Positions 43,701 through 53,358 are shown, numbered from the stretch's first letter. The stretch is DNA of 64,000 nucleotides from Polyodon spathula (GCF_017654505.1 NC_054549.1:24118969-24182968), one strand, 5' to 3'. Notes: generated from the sequence alone by a model not told the origin. A program made the numbers and translations.

Positions 43701-46364
43701 AAACACAGATCAGGAGAAGGTTACAAAAGGTGGCAAAAGGTGTTGTGGTCAGACGAAGACGTTTGGCGCAGACCCAACACAGCACATCTCCCAGTCAACA
43801 CCATCCCTACAGTCAAGAATGGTGGAGGCAGCATCATGCTATAGGGACTGGAAAGCTTGTTAGGTTTGAAGGAAAAATGGATGGAGCAAAGTACGACAAA
43901 TACTAGAGGAAAACTTGTTTCAGTCTGCTAAAGACTTAAAACTTGGGCGAAAATTCACCTTCAGCAGGACAATGATCAAAAGCACAAGGCCTAAGCTACA
44001 CTGGAGTGGCTTAAGAATAAGAACGTGAATGTCTTTGAGTGGCCCAGTCAAAGTCCTGACTTGAATCTTATTGAGAATCTGTGGAAAGACTTGAAAACTA
44101 CTATCCATAAGTGAACCCACAAGCAACTTGAGAGAGCTTGAGGAAATCAGCCAAGAAGAATGGACGCAAATTGCACCAAGCCGGTGTGCAGAGTTGGTAG
44201 AGACTTACCCAAAAAGACTTGTGGTTGTAATTGCTGCCAAAGGTGCTTCCACCAAATATTGAGTTGGTGGGTCTGAATATTTATGCAATCAACATATTTC
44301 AGTTTTTTCTCTTTAGTTTTTGCTGACATTTACTGTAACTTATCTTACTGTTAGAAGTCTTTAGTTTGAGCATTCAAGTTTTGAATAAAATAATAAGTTT
44401 AAAAAAATGTGTATGCATCTGTGAGGCGAGAGTGTATTAAATGGAATGTCCAGACAGTAATTTATGTGTACAGAAATAAAATAATTTATTTTTATTATCT
44501 ATACACAACAAAATAATTAAATAACAAAAGAAAACAAAATGGTGTGAGGGAAGGAGTGCAGGGGTGAAATCCAAAACAAACCGTGATGACTCGTCTTTAA
44601 TTGTCTTCGTGGCGAACCATACATAAACAAAAGACAAAAGAAATGTTAGTGTTTTTTTGTTTTAAAAATCCCGCTGCACCAAACCAGTCTCTCCCTCCAC
44701 CCGTTACTCCTCCTATTTTACTTTCGGACCAACCCCGAACACAGTAGTACGTTCCCTTTAGTATGTAATGTCCCGCCTCTGTAGTCAGTGGAACACCAAT
44801 CCCCAACTGACAAGTGTCCTTATCCTTCACTTGACTCCAGTGGCTGGAATTTACATACTCGTACTTCCGCCCCTCACCAAGGTGCCGCCCCTCAAAAGAT
44901 GACTTTTGCCATGGTCACGAGATCTTGGTAAGGGAAGTCCCGAGTTTGATGCCATCTAGTGTCGGGAGGCTGAATCACAGACCGAAATCCCTTTGACTCA
45001 TCACAGCATCATTTTGTAATTTCACAAAATGGGACACCATAGGAAGGGTCTGAATACTTTTGCAAGGCACTGATATATACAGTGCCTATAGAAAGTCTAC
45101 ACCCCCTTTCAAAATTTTCACCTTTTGTTGTCTGATAGAATGGAATTAAAATGCATTAAAATACTTTTTTTTCCATTTATCTACACATCCTACCCCACAA
45201 CTTCCAAGTGAAAAAATATTCTAGAAATGTGTAGAAAATTAATTAAAAATAAAAACTGAAATAGCTTGGTTGGATAAGTGTCCACCCCCCTTGTAATAGC
45301 AATCCTAAATTAGCTCAGGTGTAACCAATCACCTTCAAAATCACACACTGTGCCGTCCCTCCAAACTGGATGACCGAGCAAGAAGGAGACTGATCAGAGA
45401 GGCTACCAAGAAGCTAATGGCAACTTTGCAACAGCTACAGGCTTTTATGGCCAAGACTGGTCAAAGCGTGCATGTGACAACAATATCCCAAACACCCCAC
45501 AAATTTGGCCTGTATTGTAAGGTGACAAGAAGGAAGCCATTACTCAAGAAAGCCCACCTTGAATCCCGTTTGAATTATGCAAAAAAAACCACTGAAATTA
45601 CAAATTATGTGTGTGTGTACATACTAATAACAATAATATCAGTAACATCCAACACTTTCAAGTGTTATATTAGAATGTGTTACGGAGTGCTTAAAGTTAT
45701 GGCTAAATGTAATTGAAGCAGTACTTCCCATCCTGCGCTCTGTGTATAAAGTCCTGTTCTATTGCTGTCTTTCCAGTTCTGTGAAGTGATCACACTGAAC
45801 TGCCTGAAGGATATCTCGGGGAAGGTTGTGCGGATCATGCTGGATTACGTCGATCATGTTCCATTCTGCTCCAAACTCAAAGCTGTTCTGATTCAACAGA
45901 AACAGTGGCCAGAGATCCAACAGATACAGCGTAAGAGAGCCACTGCACACAAGATCAGAGCATCTGAACACAAACACAATCACACTGCACACAAGATCAG
46001 AGCATCTATAAAGCTGTATTGTTGACTGCCCTGTCTGTGTTGCAGTCCTCAGTATGTAAAGCTGTATTGTTGACTGCCCTGTGTGTTGCAGTCCTCAGTA
46101 TGTAAAGCTGTATTGTTGACTGCCCTGTGTGTTGCAGTCCTCAGTGTGTAAAGCTGTATTTTTGACTGCCCTGTCTGTGTTGCAGAGAACCCACGCTGTC
46201 TGAAGCACCTCTGTCGTCTGCAGATCCGCGGCTGTCTGGGTCGACTCCGCCTGCGCGCTCCGGTCTTCTTAACCTTCCTGCCACTTCCTAACAGGCTGAA
46301 AGACTTCCTCCTGTACCGGGAGTACGATGTGAGGAGAGAAGGCCCCCTGCAGGGCTCCGGCTGA
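32268..46364 (+). CDS. ASB14: Ankyrin repeat and SOCS box protein 14, 586 aa, 9 coding exons
   Basis: Substrate-recognition subunit of an Elongin B/C-Cullin 5-Rbx2 ubiquitin ligase. Exons 32268-32401, 32689-32729, 35448-35579, 36527-36685, 38125-38370, 38709-38880, 39663-40206, 45777-45930 and 46186-46364 join into 1761 nt (586 aa plus stop), nearly the human ASB14 length of 587 aa as I recall it. From the N-terminus: a ubiquitin-interacting-like motif ([15 protein letters not shown], about residues 16-30), about ten to eleven ankyrin repeats (for example [65 protein letters not shown]), and a C-terminal SOCS box with BC box [14 protein letters not shown] and Cul5 box [14 protein letters not shown]. 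Introns 3 and 4 are GC-AG. ASB2 is the closest relative, but the sequence and the DNAH12/HESX1 neighbours favour ASB14. The start ATG opens the only frame that joins exon 2. Confidence 0.93.
32402..32645. repeat. GA-rich minisatellite at the ASB14 exon 1 donor
   Basis: About ten degenerate copies of ggggagaggtgaggag, each carrying a gag|gtgagg donor-like sequence, between exons 1 and 2. Confidence 0.9.
32689..32729 (+). CDS. ASB14: ASB14 coding exon 2 (41 nt)
   Basis: Acceptor cctcttcag, donor GGCAG|gtgggt. This very short exon encodes [15 protein letters not shown], which aligns with the region before the first ankyrin repeat of ASB14/ASB2. Confidence 0.88.
32730..34363. other. ASB14 intron 2, first part
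   Basis: It contains a G-run at about 33146-33163, an A-rich/C-rich repeat-like block at about 33230-33600, and (TA)n-(CA)n at 33648-33720. The rest is unremarkable. Confidence 0.55.
34364..34460. repeat. 32-bp tandem repeat, 3 copies
   Basis: caatgattgtttaatgtggc units at 34364, 34396 and 34428. Confidence 0.9.
34650..35440. repeat. Minisatellite, 44-bp unit, about 17 copies, up to the exon 3 acceptor
   Basis: The unit begins gtgtgattgtgtgattgtgt and continues ttgttatggtgagggtcccg. The acceptor of ASB14 exon 3 follows in a degenerate last unit (tgtgattcctgtctcag). Confidence 0.95.
35448..35579 (+). CDS. ASB14: ASB14 coding exon 3
   Basis: Acceptor cctgtctcag. It encodes [17 protein letters not shown] and [15 protein letters not shown], the first ankyrin repeat. 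The donor is CCAAG|gcaagc, a GC donor with otherwise good consensus. No GT donor gives the right joining phase nearby. Confidence 0.9.
35580..36526 (+). other. ASB14: ASB14 intron 3, GC-AG type
   Basis: It starts gcaagc and ends tctctttcag. No repeat was recognised inside. Confidence 0.85.
36527..36685 (+). CDS. ASB14: ASB14 coding exon 4
   Basis: Acceptor tctctttcag. It encodes [19 protein letters not shown] and [19 protein letters not shown]. The donor is GGCAG|gcaagt, a perfect GC-type donor. The join gives [15 protein letters not shown], matching ASB family alignment. Confidence 0.9.
36686..38124 (+). other. ASB14: ASB14 intron 4, GC-AG type
   Basis: It starts gcaagt and ends cccccccccag. 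It contains a 51-bp minisatellite at 37027-37655. Confidence 0.85.
37027..37655. repeat. Minisatellite, 51-bp unit, about 12 copies
   Basis: The unit begins ggtttattaaattgagatta and continues tgaaactctgtgaggaggct. 51 is a multiple of 3, so it leaves long minus-strand frames that are not genes. Confidence 0.95.
38125..38370 (+). CDS. ASB14: ASB14 coding exon 5
   Basis: Acceptor cccccccag, donor GAAAG|gtaagg. It encodes ankyrin repeats with [32 protein letters not shown] and [15 protein letters not shown]. Confidence 0.93.
38709..38880 (+). CDS. ASB14: ASB14 coding exon 6
   Basis: Acceptor gtctcccag, donor CTGCT|gtgagt. It encodes [20 protein letters not shown] and [17 protein letters not shown], two further ankyrin repeats. 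A 44- to 47-bp minisatellite starts just after the donor. Confidence 0.93.
38881..39160. repeat. Minisatellite after ASB14 exon 6, about 44- to 47-bp unit
   Basis: About six copies of a unit with gcatgaacacatctctgcac and cacccacagcacagag, starting at the donor of exon 6. Confidence 0.92.
39161..39662 (+). other. ASB14 intron 6 remainder, nothing notable
   Basis: Contains a short duplicated gggagggactaactacagt-like segment near 39520-39565. Nothing else. Confidence 0.5.
39663..40206 (+). CDS. ASB14: ASB14 coding exon 7 (544 nt)
   Basis: Acceptor ttggtcccag, donor ACCATG|gtgggt. The largest exon encodes [76 protein letters not shown] and the [20 protein letters not shown] motif typical of ASB2/ASB14. 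It is much richer in GC than the surrounding intron. Confidence 0.95.
40207..40794 (+). other. ASB14 intron 7, start
   Basis: Unique-looking sequence, then (TA)n with GATA and (CA)n at 40685-40790 immediately before the Tc1 nest. Confidence 0.6.
40795..41898 (-). mobile_element. Tc1-like element A, internally deleted
   Basis: Ends cagtgcctatagaaagtcta and its complement. The minus-strand fragment at 41185-41505 keeps the transposase N-terminus ([40 protein letters not shown]). The catalytic domain is missing. Confidence 0.9.
41906..43421 (+). mobile_element. Tc1-like composite, transposase on + strand
   Basis: The left edge has the ttgcaaaagtattcagaccc terminus of one family (its mate is at 45046-45072). 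The interior and right end (cagacaggggtcaaatactt) belong to the family at 15027-16216. The + strand at 42711-43052 encodes [42 protein letters not shown] and [20 protein letters not shown]. Upstream HTH-like sequence is out of frame, so it is inactive. Confidence 0.85.
43440..44290 (+). mobile_element. Tc1-like element, decayed, + strand
   Basis: Ends gattgcataagtattcaaac and its partner (gtctgaatatttatgcaatc). Decayed transposase pieces remain: [33 protein letters not shown], and [20 protein letters not shown] carrying the catalytic Glu. It has many stops. Confidence 0.85.
44291..45079. other. Segment between Tc1 copies with repeat-like block
   Basis: 44400-45000 is an A-rich then C-rich non-coding block. 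45046-45072 is the right terminus (gtctgaatacttttgcaagg) matching the left terminus at 41906, so the block may have inserted inside that element. Confidence 0.4.
45080..45600 (+). mobile_element. Tc1-like element A family, truncated copy
   Basis: The left end cagtgcctatagaaagtcta is present. The + strand has [17 protein letters not shown] sequence out of frame, then [20 protein letters not shown] and [20 protein letters not shown]. The right end is missing; it breaks into unique sequence near 45600. Confidence 0.85.
45777..45930 (+). CDS. ASB14: ASB14 coding exon 8
   Basis: Acceptor gtctttccag, donor TACAGC|gtaaga. It encodes [20 protein letters not shown] and [18 protein letters not shown], the linker between ankyrin repeats and the SOCS box. 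Confidence 0.94.
45931..46185. repeat. ASB14: Minisatellite that duplicates the last ASB14 splice acceptor
   Basis: Units of 46-48 bp (gctgtattgttgactgccct followed by a gtgttgcag) place tgcag at 46041-46045, 46087-46091, 46133-46137 and 46181-46185. The last is the true acceptor. An agatcagagcatct duplication precedes at 45951-46010. Confidence 0.95.
46186..46364 (+). CDS. ASB14: ASB14 last coding exon, SOCS box
   Basis: Acceptor gtgttgcag, the last of four tandem copies. It encodes the SOCS box: BC box [15 protein letters not shown], Cul5 box [13 protein letters not shown], then [11 protein letters not shown] and TGA at 46362-46364. Confidence 0.95.
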
Positions 46365-47204
46365 CAGGACAGGACATCGCTTCATTGTCACACTCCACTT
46401 TACAAAGCTGCAGCTGCACGTCGCTTCATTGTCACACTCCACTTTACAAAGCTGCAGCTTCACCTCTTCTCTTTTTTTGCACTGTCTGGCACTCCCCTGG
46501 ATTTGTCTTGCATCTGCAGTTTCTGAAACTGTAGTCAAATCCTGATGGTTTATAATACAGTCAGGGCCTTAGTGTAATATAGTATTTCACTGGAATGTGT
46601 TTTAAAAAGTGCTAATAATTATATTCCATGTTTCTAGGTAAACATCAGGGGTAATATTAGGGGACAGATGGAAAATCAGTTCTACATTAAAATCATTTCT
46701 TATGTGGTATAAATATGAAGAATTAGGCCATCCTAAAAACAAACAGAAAATGTACTGTGCGTCGAGATCTTTTGTTTCACAAAGTTTTTGTTAAAAATTC
46801 CTACAAGTTTTGGTTTTGTGGATGAGGAAAAAAGTTATAAGAAATAGATGTCTACAATTATTTATTTCAGTAATGTTTTTTGCAGAACTCCAAATTAAGA
46901 CATGCTTTTAACTACCTTAATGACTGTGTGTAACACATGCTTTGTAACTACTTTTGCTACTTGGAATGTTTTATATTTTAAAACACTGTATGCTATTAAG
47001 CTTATTAAACTTGTATTTTTCAGAAGCTAGAACAATTGCATTTTGTAAAATAGTCCAGTCATTCTGCATGAAGCACAGCCATGGCCTCACAGCCCTGGCT
47101 CGTGTGCCTCACAGGATATTTGCACCCCATCTAGAGTCACGGTAATAATTCAGTAACTGAGCCTTTTCTTGGAGAACAACATCTTTTTAAATGTAATTTT
47201 ATTC
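46365..47204 (+). other. ASB14: ASB14 3' flank, presumed 3' UTR
   Basis: It starts with a tandem tcgcttcattgtcacactcc duplication (46375-46460). No strong AATAAA is seen close by; an ATTAAA lies near 46686. The 3' end is undetermined. Confidence 0.35.
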
Positions 47205-47620
47205 AGTGCTCAATTATTTTACCCCCAACCGCAGCAATTCCCCACATAGCTCAAGACAACTGGTTCAGTGGGCGTCCTCTGATCCCACGACCGAGCCAGC
47301 TTCCTCTTTTACACCCATGAACTCGAGAGTGGATGTCAGTGAGCAACTGACCTCTGAAGGACAAAGGCCAGCCCTGCATGTGTCCGATTTTGAACTCACT
47401 GGTCACATGGCCAGCAGGGTTCGCTGTAGTGCAATTAGGAGAAACAGTCTCTGCTGGTTTTGCCTCTCTAACCCACAGGAGCGCCAGAGCCAATGTGACG
47501 CTCTTTCTGGGATCCCCAGAAAAGTACATCTTTATACAGCTGATCCCTGTATTAATATCGCCTGTTGGGATTGAAATCTCGGTGATGCAGTGGAGGTGGC
47601 CTTCCAGCCATATGCAAGTC
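47205..47620 (-). repeat. SINE-like dispersed repeat, copy 3
   Basis: The reverse complement carries gtcacattggctctggcgct, gcgaaccctgctggcc, tgggtgtaaaagaggaagct and the aaaataattgagcactgaat tail. A gagatttcaatccc segment near the 5' side resembles an RNA polymerase III B box, weakly. Confidence 0.7.
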
Positions 47621-47659
47621 ACACTTTACCAAAATGTGGTCACAAAGTATAAAATCTGA

Positions 47660-47885
47660 GCCCCTACGCTTCTAACCAGCCCTCCGGAGATGCTCTACAG
47701 ACACTTCTAACCAGCCCTCTGGAGTTGCACTACAGACACGTATAACCAGTCCCCTGGAGTTGCACTACAGACACTTCTAACCAGCCCTCTGGCCCTCCAG
47801 ATACGCTCTACAGACACTTCTAACCAGCCCTCTGGCCCTCCAGATATGCTCTACAGACACTACTAAACAGCCCTCCAGAGATGAT
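47660..47885. repeat. Minisatellite, about 35- to 45-bp unit
   Basis: Five to six copies of cttctaaccagccctctgga with ctacagacac. Confidence 0.9.
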
Positions 47886-48835
47886 CATGAGAATAGCGTG
47901 CAGGCGCTTTAGTGCATCTGTAAAGTTTATCGCTTCTTTTTAACATGCGTCAATGAAAAAATAAGAAAACTGTTTTGCAAAATTGTATGCAGTTTTATTT
48001 TTTACTGGCAGATGGCAGCATTCCCTAAGAAATGTGCTTGACAGACTGGGTCATCTGCATACACACAGCTAAGAGTGAAAAATGGAGGCCTGTGTATCTA
48101 CAGAGACTATAAGGAGGAGATTTCTTTATTTATTTATTTGTAGCCTTGTCAGGTGTGATACTGGTCAAAACAACCTGTTTATTTATTGTACCACAGATAA
48201 TAATTCATATCACAGTGCTATACACCCATGCCTGAAACTTTTAGATACTGTATATGACGTGATTGAAAATTTGCGATGCAAGTTTTCTGATGTATGTGCT
48301 ACATAAAGACATTAGCATTGATGAGGGTTTGAAGTGCTTCTGCTTTGAAATCTATCACAGAAAAATAATTTCTAAAAAGTTATATGCCTGAACAAGTATT
48401 ATGTTATTATAATGCTGCCATTGAAAAAAATGGATGTTAAGTTTTGATCTATATTACAATGCTACAATTGTAAACACATTGTTGTTATTTTGTTATTTAA
48501 GTTATATTGAAATACTGTATTTCTTTTTATCATAATCACAATTAAAAAATTGTGTACTTAAAAAAATATAGCAAAAATTGTTTTGAAAACTGTCTAAGCT
48601 GCTTATTGAGGGCTAAGAATGAAAAATCTGCAAAAACATGGAGATTGCAAAAATAAATGGGCAGCTGAGTGGTTAAAAAAAACTTGGTGACTTTTTTAAT
48701 TTGATCATTTTTTTCATACAGGCACACAGAAATTGGGTTCTAACATAACATCTTAATAAATCACCTGAAACTTAACTTTTTATTTAATATGCTTGCTAAA
48801 AAAAAGAAAATGACTGTGTAGAAAAAAGGATCCTT

Positions 48836-48915
48836 AGTAAAGAATGCCCTTGATTGGTAAAGAATGCCCTTGATTGGTAAAGAATGCCCTTGATCGGTAA
48901 AGAATGCCCTTGGTT
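48836..48915. repeat. 20-bp tandem repeat, 4 copies
   Basis: taaagaatgcccttgattgg units. Confidence 0.95.
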
Positions 48916-49060
48916 TGACGTTTTTCATTTTGCCAGTGGTGCTGAACAAGGCTACTGTGCATTGTCTTTGAACCCCATTAAAGAAATGAACCTGTCAACT
49001 TAAAGACAGACTTCGAATCAACAAAAAATAGAAATCTCCCCTGTCACCACTTTATTATTA

Positions 49061-49064
49061 TTGC

Positions 49065-49139
<75 letters not shown>
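49061..49139. repeat. (ATT)n microsatellite
   Basis: About 26 ATT units. Confidence 0.97.
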
Positions 49140-50214
49140 GGACCAATCTTTAGGATTTCAAGAGAAATATTTGCTCTTATTCCCGTGTGCAATAGAAGAT
49201 TCACTTTAAGAAACACAAGTATACAAAGTGCAGCTGACGATATTTCCAAGTGAAGCTTTAGATACAACACCACAGCATGTGCTCCATTAGCAAAGTGTAC
49301 ATGGTGGAAAGAAAGGCTTTGGAAAACCTCTCATTAGCAGTACACCTTTCTCTCAGCCCCCTATCCTATTGCTGCTAACCCATCAGCTCCATGTCTCCTG
49401 TAGTTACACTAACATTACTGATGGCCGTGCCCTGGCTCATCATGAGCCACGCAAACAATATCACTGTGTGTAGGGTCAGGTGAGATAGCACAGGGAGGAA
49501 GGAAGGAAGAAAACTGACTATATAGTGTTTACAGGCAAGAAAAGGGCTTTATAATAGTCTACAAAGCAGTAAAACAAAGGTAACTTGGGGCTTGGGAGAA
49601 TGCTGGAAGGGGTATGATTTTTTAAAGTATGTAGAGTACACACTAGGATCCACGTGGGGCTGTTTATTTAGGATCCATGTGGCTGTAATACAGTTTAATC
49701 TTTAAAGACATAAAGAAATACTTAATTATTATGTGAACACTACCTGTGCGGTGCCCCCAGTGTGTGTGGTTTAATACAGCTGCTCTTCTAACCGTTTTCT
49801 CTTCATTTTCTAGGACTTTCTGAAAGTCACACACACACACACACATGCACAGAGCGAGGGAATGCAATAAATTCACCATTAGGCCACGTTGACAGCAAAG
49901 TGTACATGTTTTATACTGTATCAGGGCCAACCCCCCATACACACCATAATAATCCCCCCACAATTACCTGAAATATCAGGCAATTGTGTTGTTTAAAATA
50001 AAATAAAAACATGTTGCTTTTCTTTCTTTGCGAATTTTTTCTTGTTTGCTTGGTATAGTCAAAGAGAGTGTGAGTCATTATGCATTGATATTATGGACTG
50101 TAAACACAGCAACTGTAAATCAGTGGTACCGTTTTAACATTTAATCCTCAATTGCTGATATCACGAATGGCATTTCTGATATAAAAAACATGGCAAACCA
50201 TGGTAAACTGTGGT

Positions 50215-50218
50215 AATA

Positions 50219-50292
<74 letters not shown>

Positions 50293-50293
50293 G
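50215..50293. repeat. (TA)n microsatellite
   Basis: About 38 TA units with one phase break. Confidence 0.95.
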
Positions 50294-50954
50294 GGAATAC
50301 TGAAAAATGATCATACCACCTTTTCTAAGGGAGTATCTGTCAGCCTGAAGTATCTATATCCAGGTGCGGTATTGCTGTATCTGTGTATGTGTGTGTGTCT
50401 CAGCTGAGGGATCTCTATAAATCTGGGATGTGATTAGACATGCTTCAGCTTTCAGCAGTAGGTGGCTGAATCTTTCAATTCGGTTGCACCGCTGAACATA
50501 AAAAGGGTGTTGCTCTCTTTCAAATGGAGGCTCAGTCTCTTCTTTTTCTTTCATCAATGTGACTGGCTGTGAGGTACTGATGGGTTTGCTGTATTCCAGG
50601 TTATTCAGATAGTCCCCGTTCTGGAATATGTCAATATTGTAGCTCTCTGTTCCGAGTCTGTCTGAGTCATGATGGTTGGGACAGCACACCTGATAGACTT
50701 TGACAGATGGAGCTCAGTTGGCAGGTGCTTCTGAATTCCTGCTGCTCCCTAATGAACAGCCTGTCAAGTGCTGCACCCCTCTTGAAAACAGACGTCACTG
50801 CGGATGAGCTCCACTGGTACAACGTCCCTAAAGGAATTCCAGGCTGGTAATCACTGGGGACAGCTCAGGAATCCAATGAGAGCCGTCCTGCTGCCTGGTC
50901 ACCCAATTAATAGTGTTATGGCAGGTGTTGTTATCCTGTTCTCCAACCCCTCCA

Positions 50955-51420
50955 TCTATCTATCTACCAGCTAGCTAATGAGCAATGTATTTATCTATCT
51001 TTCTATCTACAATATCTCTATATATCTATCCATATATCCTTCTACCTATCTATTGAACAATCTACAGTATCTATCTATTGAACAATATACAGTATCTGTC
51101 TATCTATTGATCAATCTACAGTATCTACCTATCCATTGAACAATCTACAGTATATATCTCTAGCTATCTATTGATCAATCTTCAGTATCTATCTAGCTAT
51201 TGATCAATCTACAGTATCTACCTATTGAACAATCTACAGTATCTATATATTGATCAAGCTACAGTATCTATCTATCTATTGAACAATCTACAGTATCTAT
51301 CTATCTATTGAACAATCTACAGTATCTATCTATCTAGATCAATCTCCACAATGTATGTATCTGTCTATCTACAGTATCTATTTATCTATCTATCAGTATA
51401 CTGTTTGCACATATGTGTCT
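50955..51420. repeat. TATC-derived tandem repeat
   Basis: Higher-order units tctacagtatctatctattg with aacaa spacers arise from a TATC microsatellite. Small open frames in it are not genes. Confidence 0.92.
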
Positions 51421-52829
51421 GTAAGTCAAGAGAGCAGGCTATCTATCTGTCTGTCAATATATATTTGTTACAAATCAAGTGATAAACTAAAGGCTGTTCA
51501 GAATCCAATATATTCTATATCCATCAATCCTTTCAAGAGAAGATGTAACATTTGCTGCTTGCTTCTGCCTAGCTTAGAGACAGTCACCCCTTATTATCAG
51601 ACCAGGAGGGAATGTGAAGATCATGTGACACTGGATTAGGAGAAAGACCATTTGGGGATTCGGAATGGCCCAGATTTCCTGGATGTTGTTTCAACGCACT
51701 AACGTCTCTATTCCTGTCTGTCTGTCTGTGTATCAGTATCAACATTTTTCTATCTGGCAGTGCCTCAGTATCAACATCTTTCTATCTGTCTGTATGTAAA
51801 GCCACCTCAACATGTGTGTCTGTCTATCAGCATGTCTGTACTGTAAATACTGTACTGTGCTGTACATGTCAGCACCTCACATCAATCTGTTCATCCCTGC
51901 TACTGAAACCAGGCAATGTACCAATAAACATGCCCTTAAAAGGGGGGTGTCTTCCTTCAAGGGACACAGAATGAATAGAATATCATTGAAAGGATCTGAG
52001 CTTAGCCAGTTAATTTAACTGGGTAACACTTTATTGCACAGTTTAACTGTTTTTTTTAGACATTTCTACTTTTGTGTTTCTTTATGCAAATGGTTCTAAC
52101 TGTTTCTATTATAAATATAGTCAAATCCTATACAATGTTACCTAATGTTGCATCCAAGTTTTCAGACTGTTTTAAAAACGTTTGGTATAGGTTGTTGCAT
52201 GGTGGTTATTAGAGATGGTATGCAGGCTGACATTACATTCTGGGGAAAAAAGGCCTTCATTATTAATTGGCCTTTTACTGATGGTGCCGCCAATCGGCTG
52301 GTACTGTAACTGTTGTAAGGAACGTTCAGCAAAAAATAATAGGGTTAGTGCAACAAGCTACACACTGATGACCTCATAAATAATGTTTAAAGCCTATTGT
52401 GGTAAATTAAGCTTATTTGGAATCAAATATTATTAAATTATATCAAACAATTCGCCAACTTCAGACATTTGCATTCCTATACCAGTGTTATTAAAGTGGA
52501 AAGTTTATAAACCCTATTGTCACTGTTAATTTCATTACGGAACAACACAGACACCCACTGGAAAGAACGTCATTCATAGTGTACACTTGAGACACCCAGC
52601 TATAGTGTGCATGGCGCGTTTTCAGAGTGAAAGCTCTAAATAAACAGGTACATTTATTTATTTAAACAACTGTTCTGAATGACAACGCCGTATTAATCCG
52701 GACAGCTGGGGCGCAGTAAGTAGAGTCGAACAACACGCCAACCCAGCGTAGCTTGCCTTCTGCCAAAGCCATTGTCTTCAATTGTCCACATTCACTATTA
52801 AATATGCATGTGAAGGGAAAAAGGGAGAA
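51421..52829. other. ASB14-HESX1 intergenic, no gene seen
   Basis: It includes TGTC-rich simple sequence at about 51710-51840. No gene or known element was recognised. Confidence 0.5.
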
Positions 52830-53358
52830 AAGTAATCAGGATTACCATAATAGCACTAAGAGATTACAAAATGTATAATTTCCATGGAAGACAAATTCAC
52901 CTAAATAAGATTATACACTTATTATTTAGTGTACTCGTTTTTGAATACAGCTCCTGCCTCCCATTCAAAACGGCTCCCATTGTGTCCATAATTTGAAAGG
53001 AGCGGGTAATTTTCTCCCTTAATGGTTTCAAATAATGGCGTGCTCGCGGTTTGTAATGATTTAATAGCCCCTGAGATGGTTATCTGGGCTGAGGCGATAA
53101 CACGCTTTGTGCCCCTGATGGCCCTCGTGTTGCCACATAAATTACCTGCAAACAAACAATTACTCGGCACGTCCCGTGGCGGGGGGCATGCCATTGAGAT
53201 GCTAAGCTCTCCAAATACAAGATTGTAATTAATGACGCAGAAAATCCACCTCGTTCTTTAAATGTCAGGCTCGCATTATATTTGGTACAGCAGGTATTTC
53301 CAGCACGCCTGCAGTATAGCAGGTATATTTCCTCGTGCTGGTTATCGACGGTGCCACC
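52830..53358 (+). promoter_or_regulatory. HESX1: Candidate HESX1 promoter/upstream enhancer
   Basis: The 500 bp before the HESX1 ATG look unlike the surrounding AT-rich repeats. They carry an OTX-type GGATTA (52839-52844), homeodomain cores TAATGA near 53054 and TAATTAATGA (53226-53235), a forkhead-like gcaaacaaac and a SOX-like AACAAT (about 53149-53160). OTX and LIM-homeodomain factors are known regulators of Hesx1. The regulatory role here is inferred from motifs and position only. Confidence 0.4.

Larger units (their letters stand above)
47886..50214. other. ASB14-HESX1 intergenic, no gene seen
   Basis: Apart from the two arrays listed separately, this AT-rich region shows no supported gene. 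No APPL1 exon is recognised. Confidence 0.5.

Noticed and set aside
46365..53358. APPL1 between ASB14 and HESX1
   Set aside because: No exon resembling BAR, PH or PTB domain sequence was found by reading all frames.
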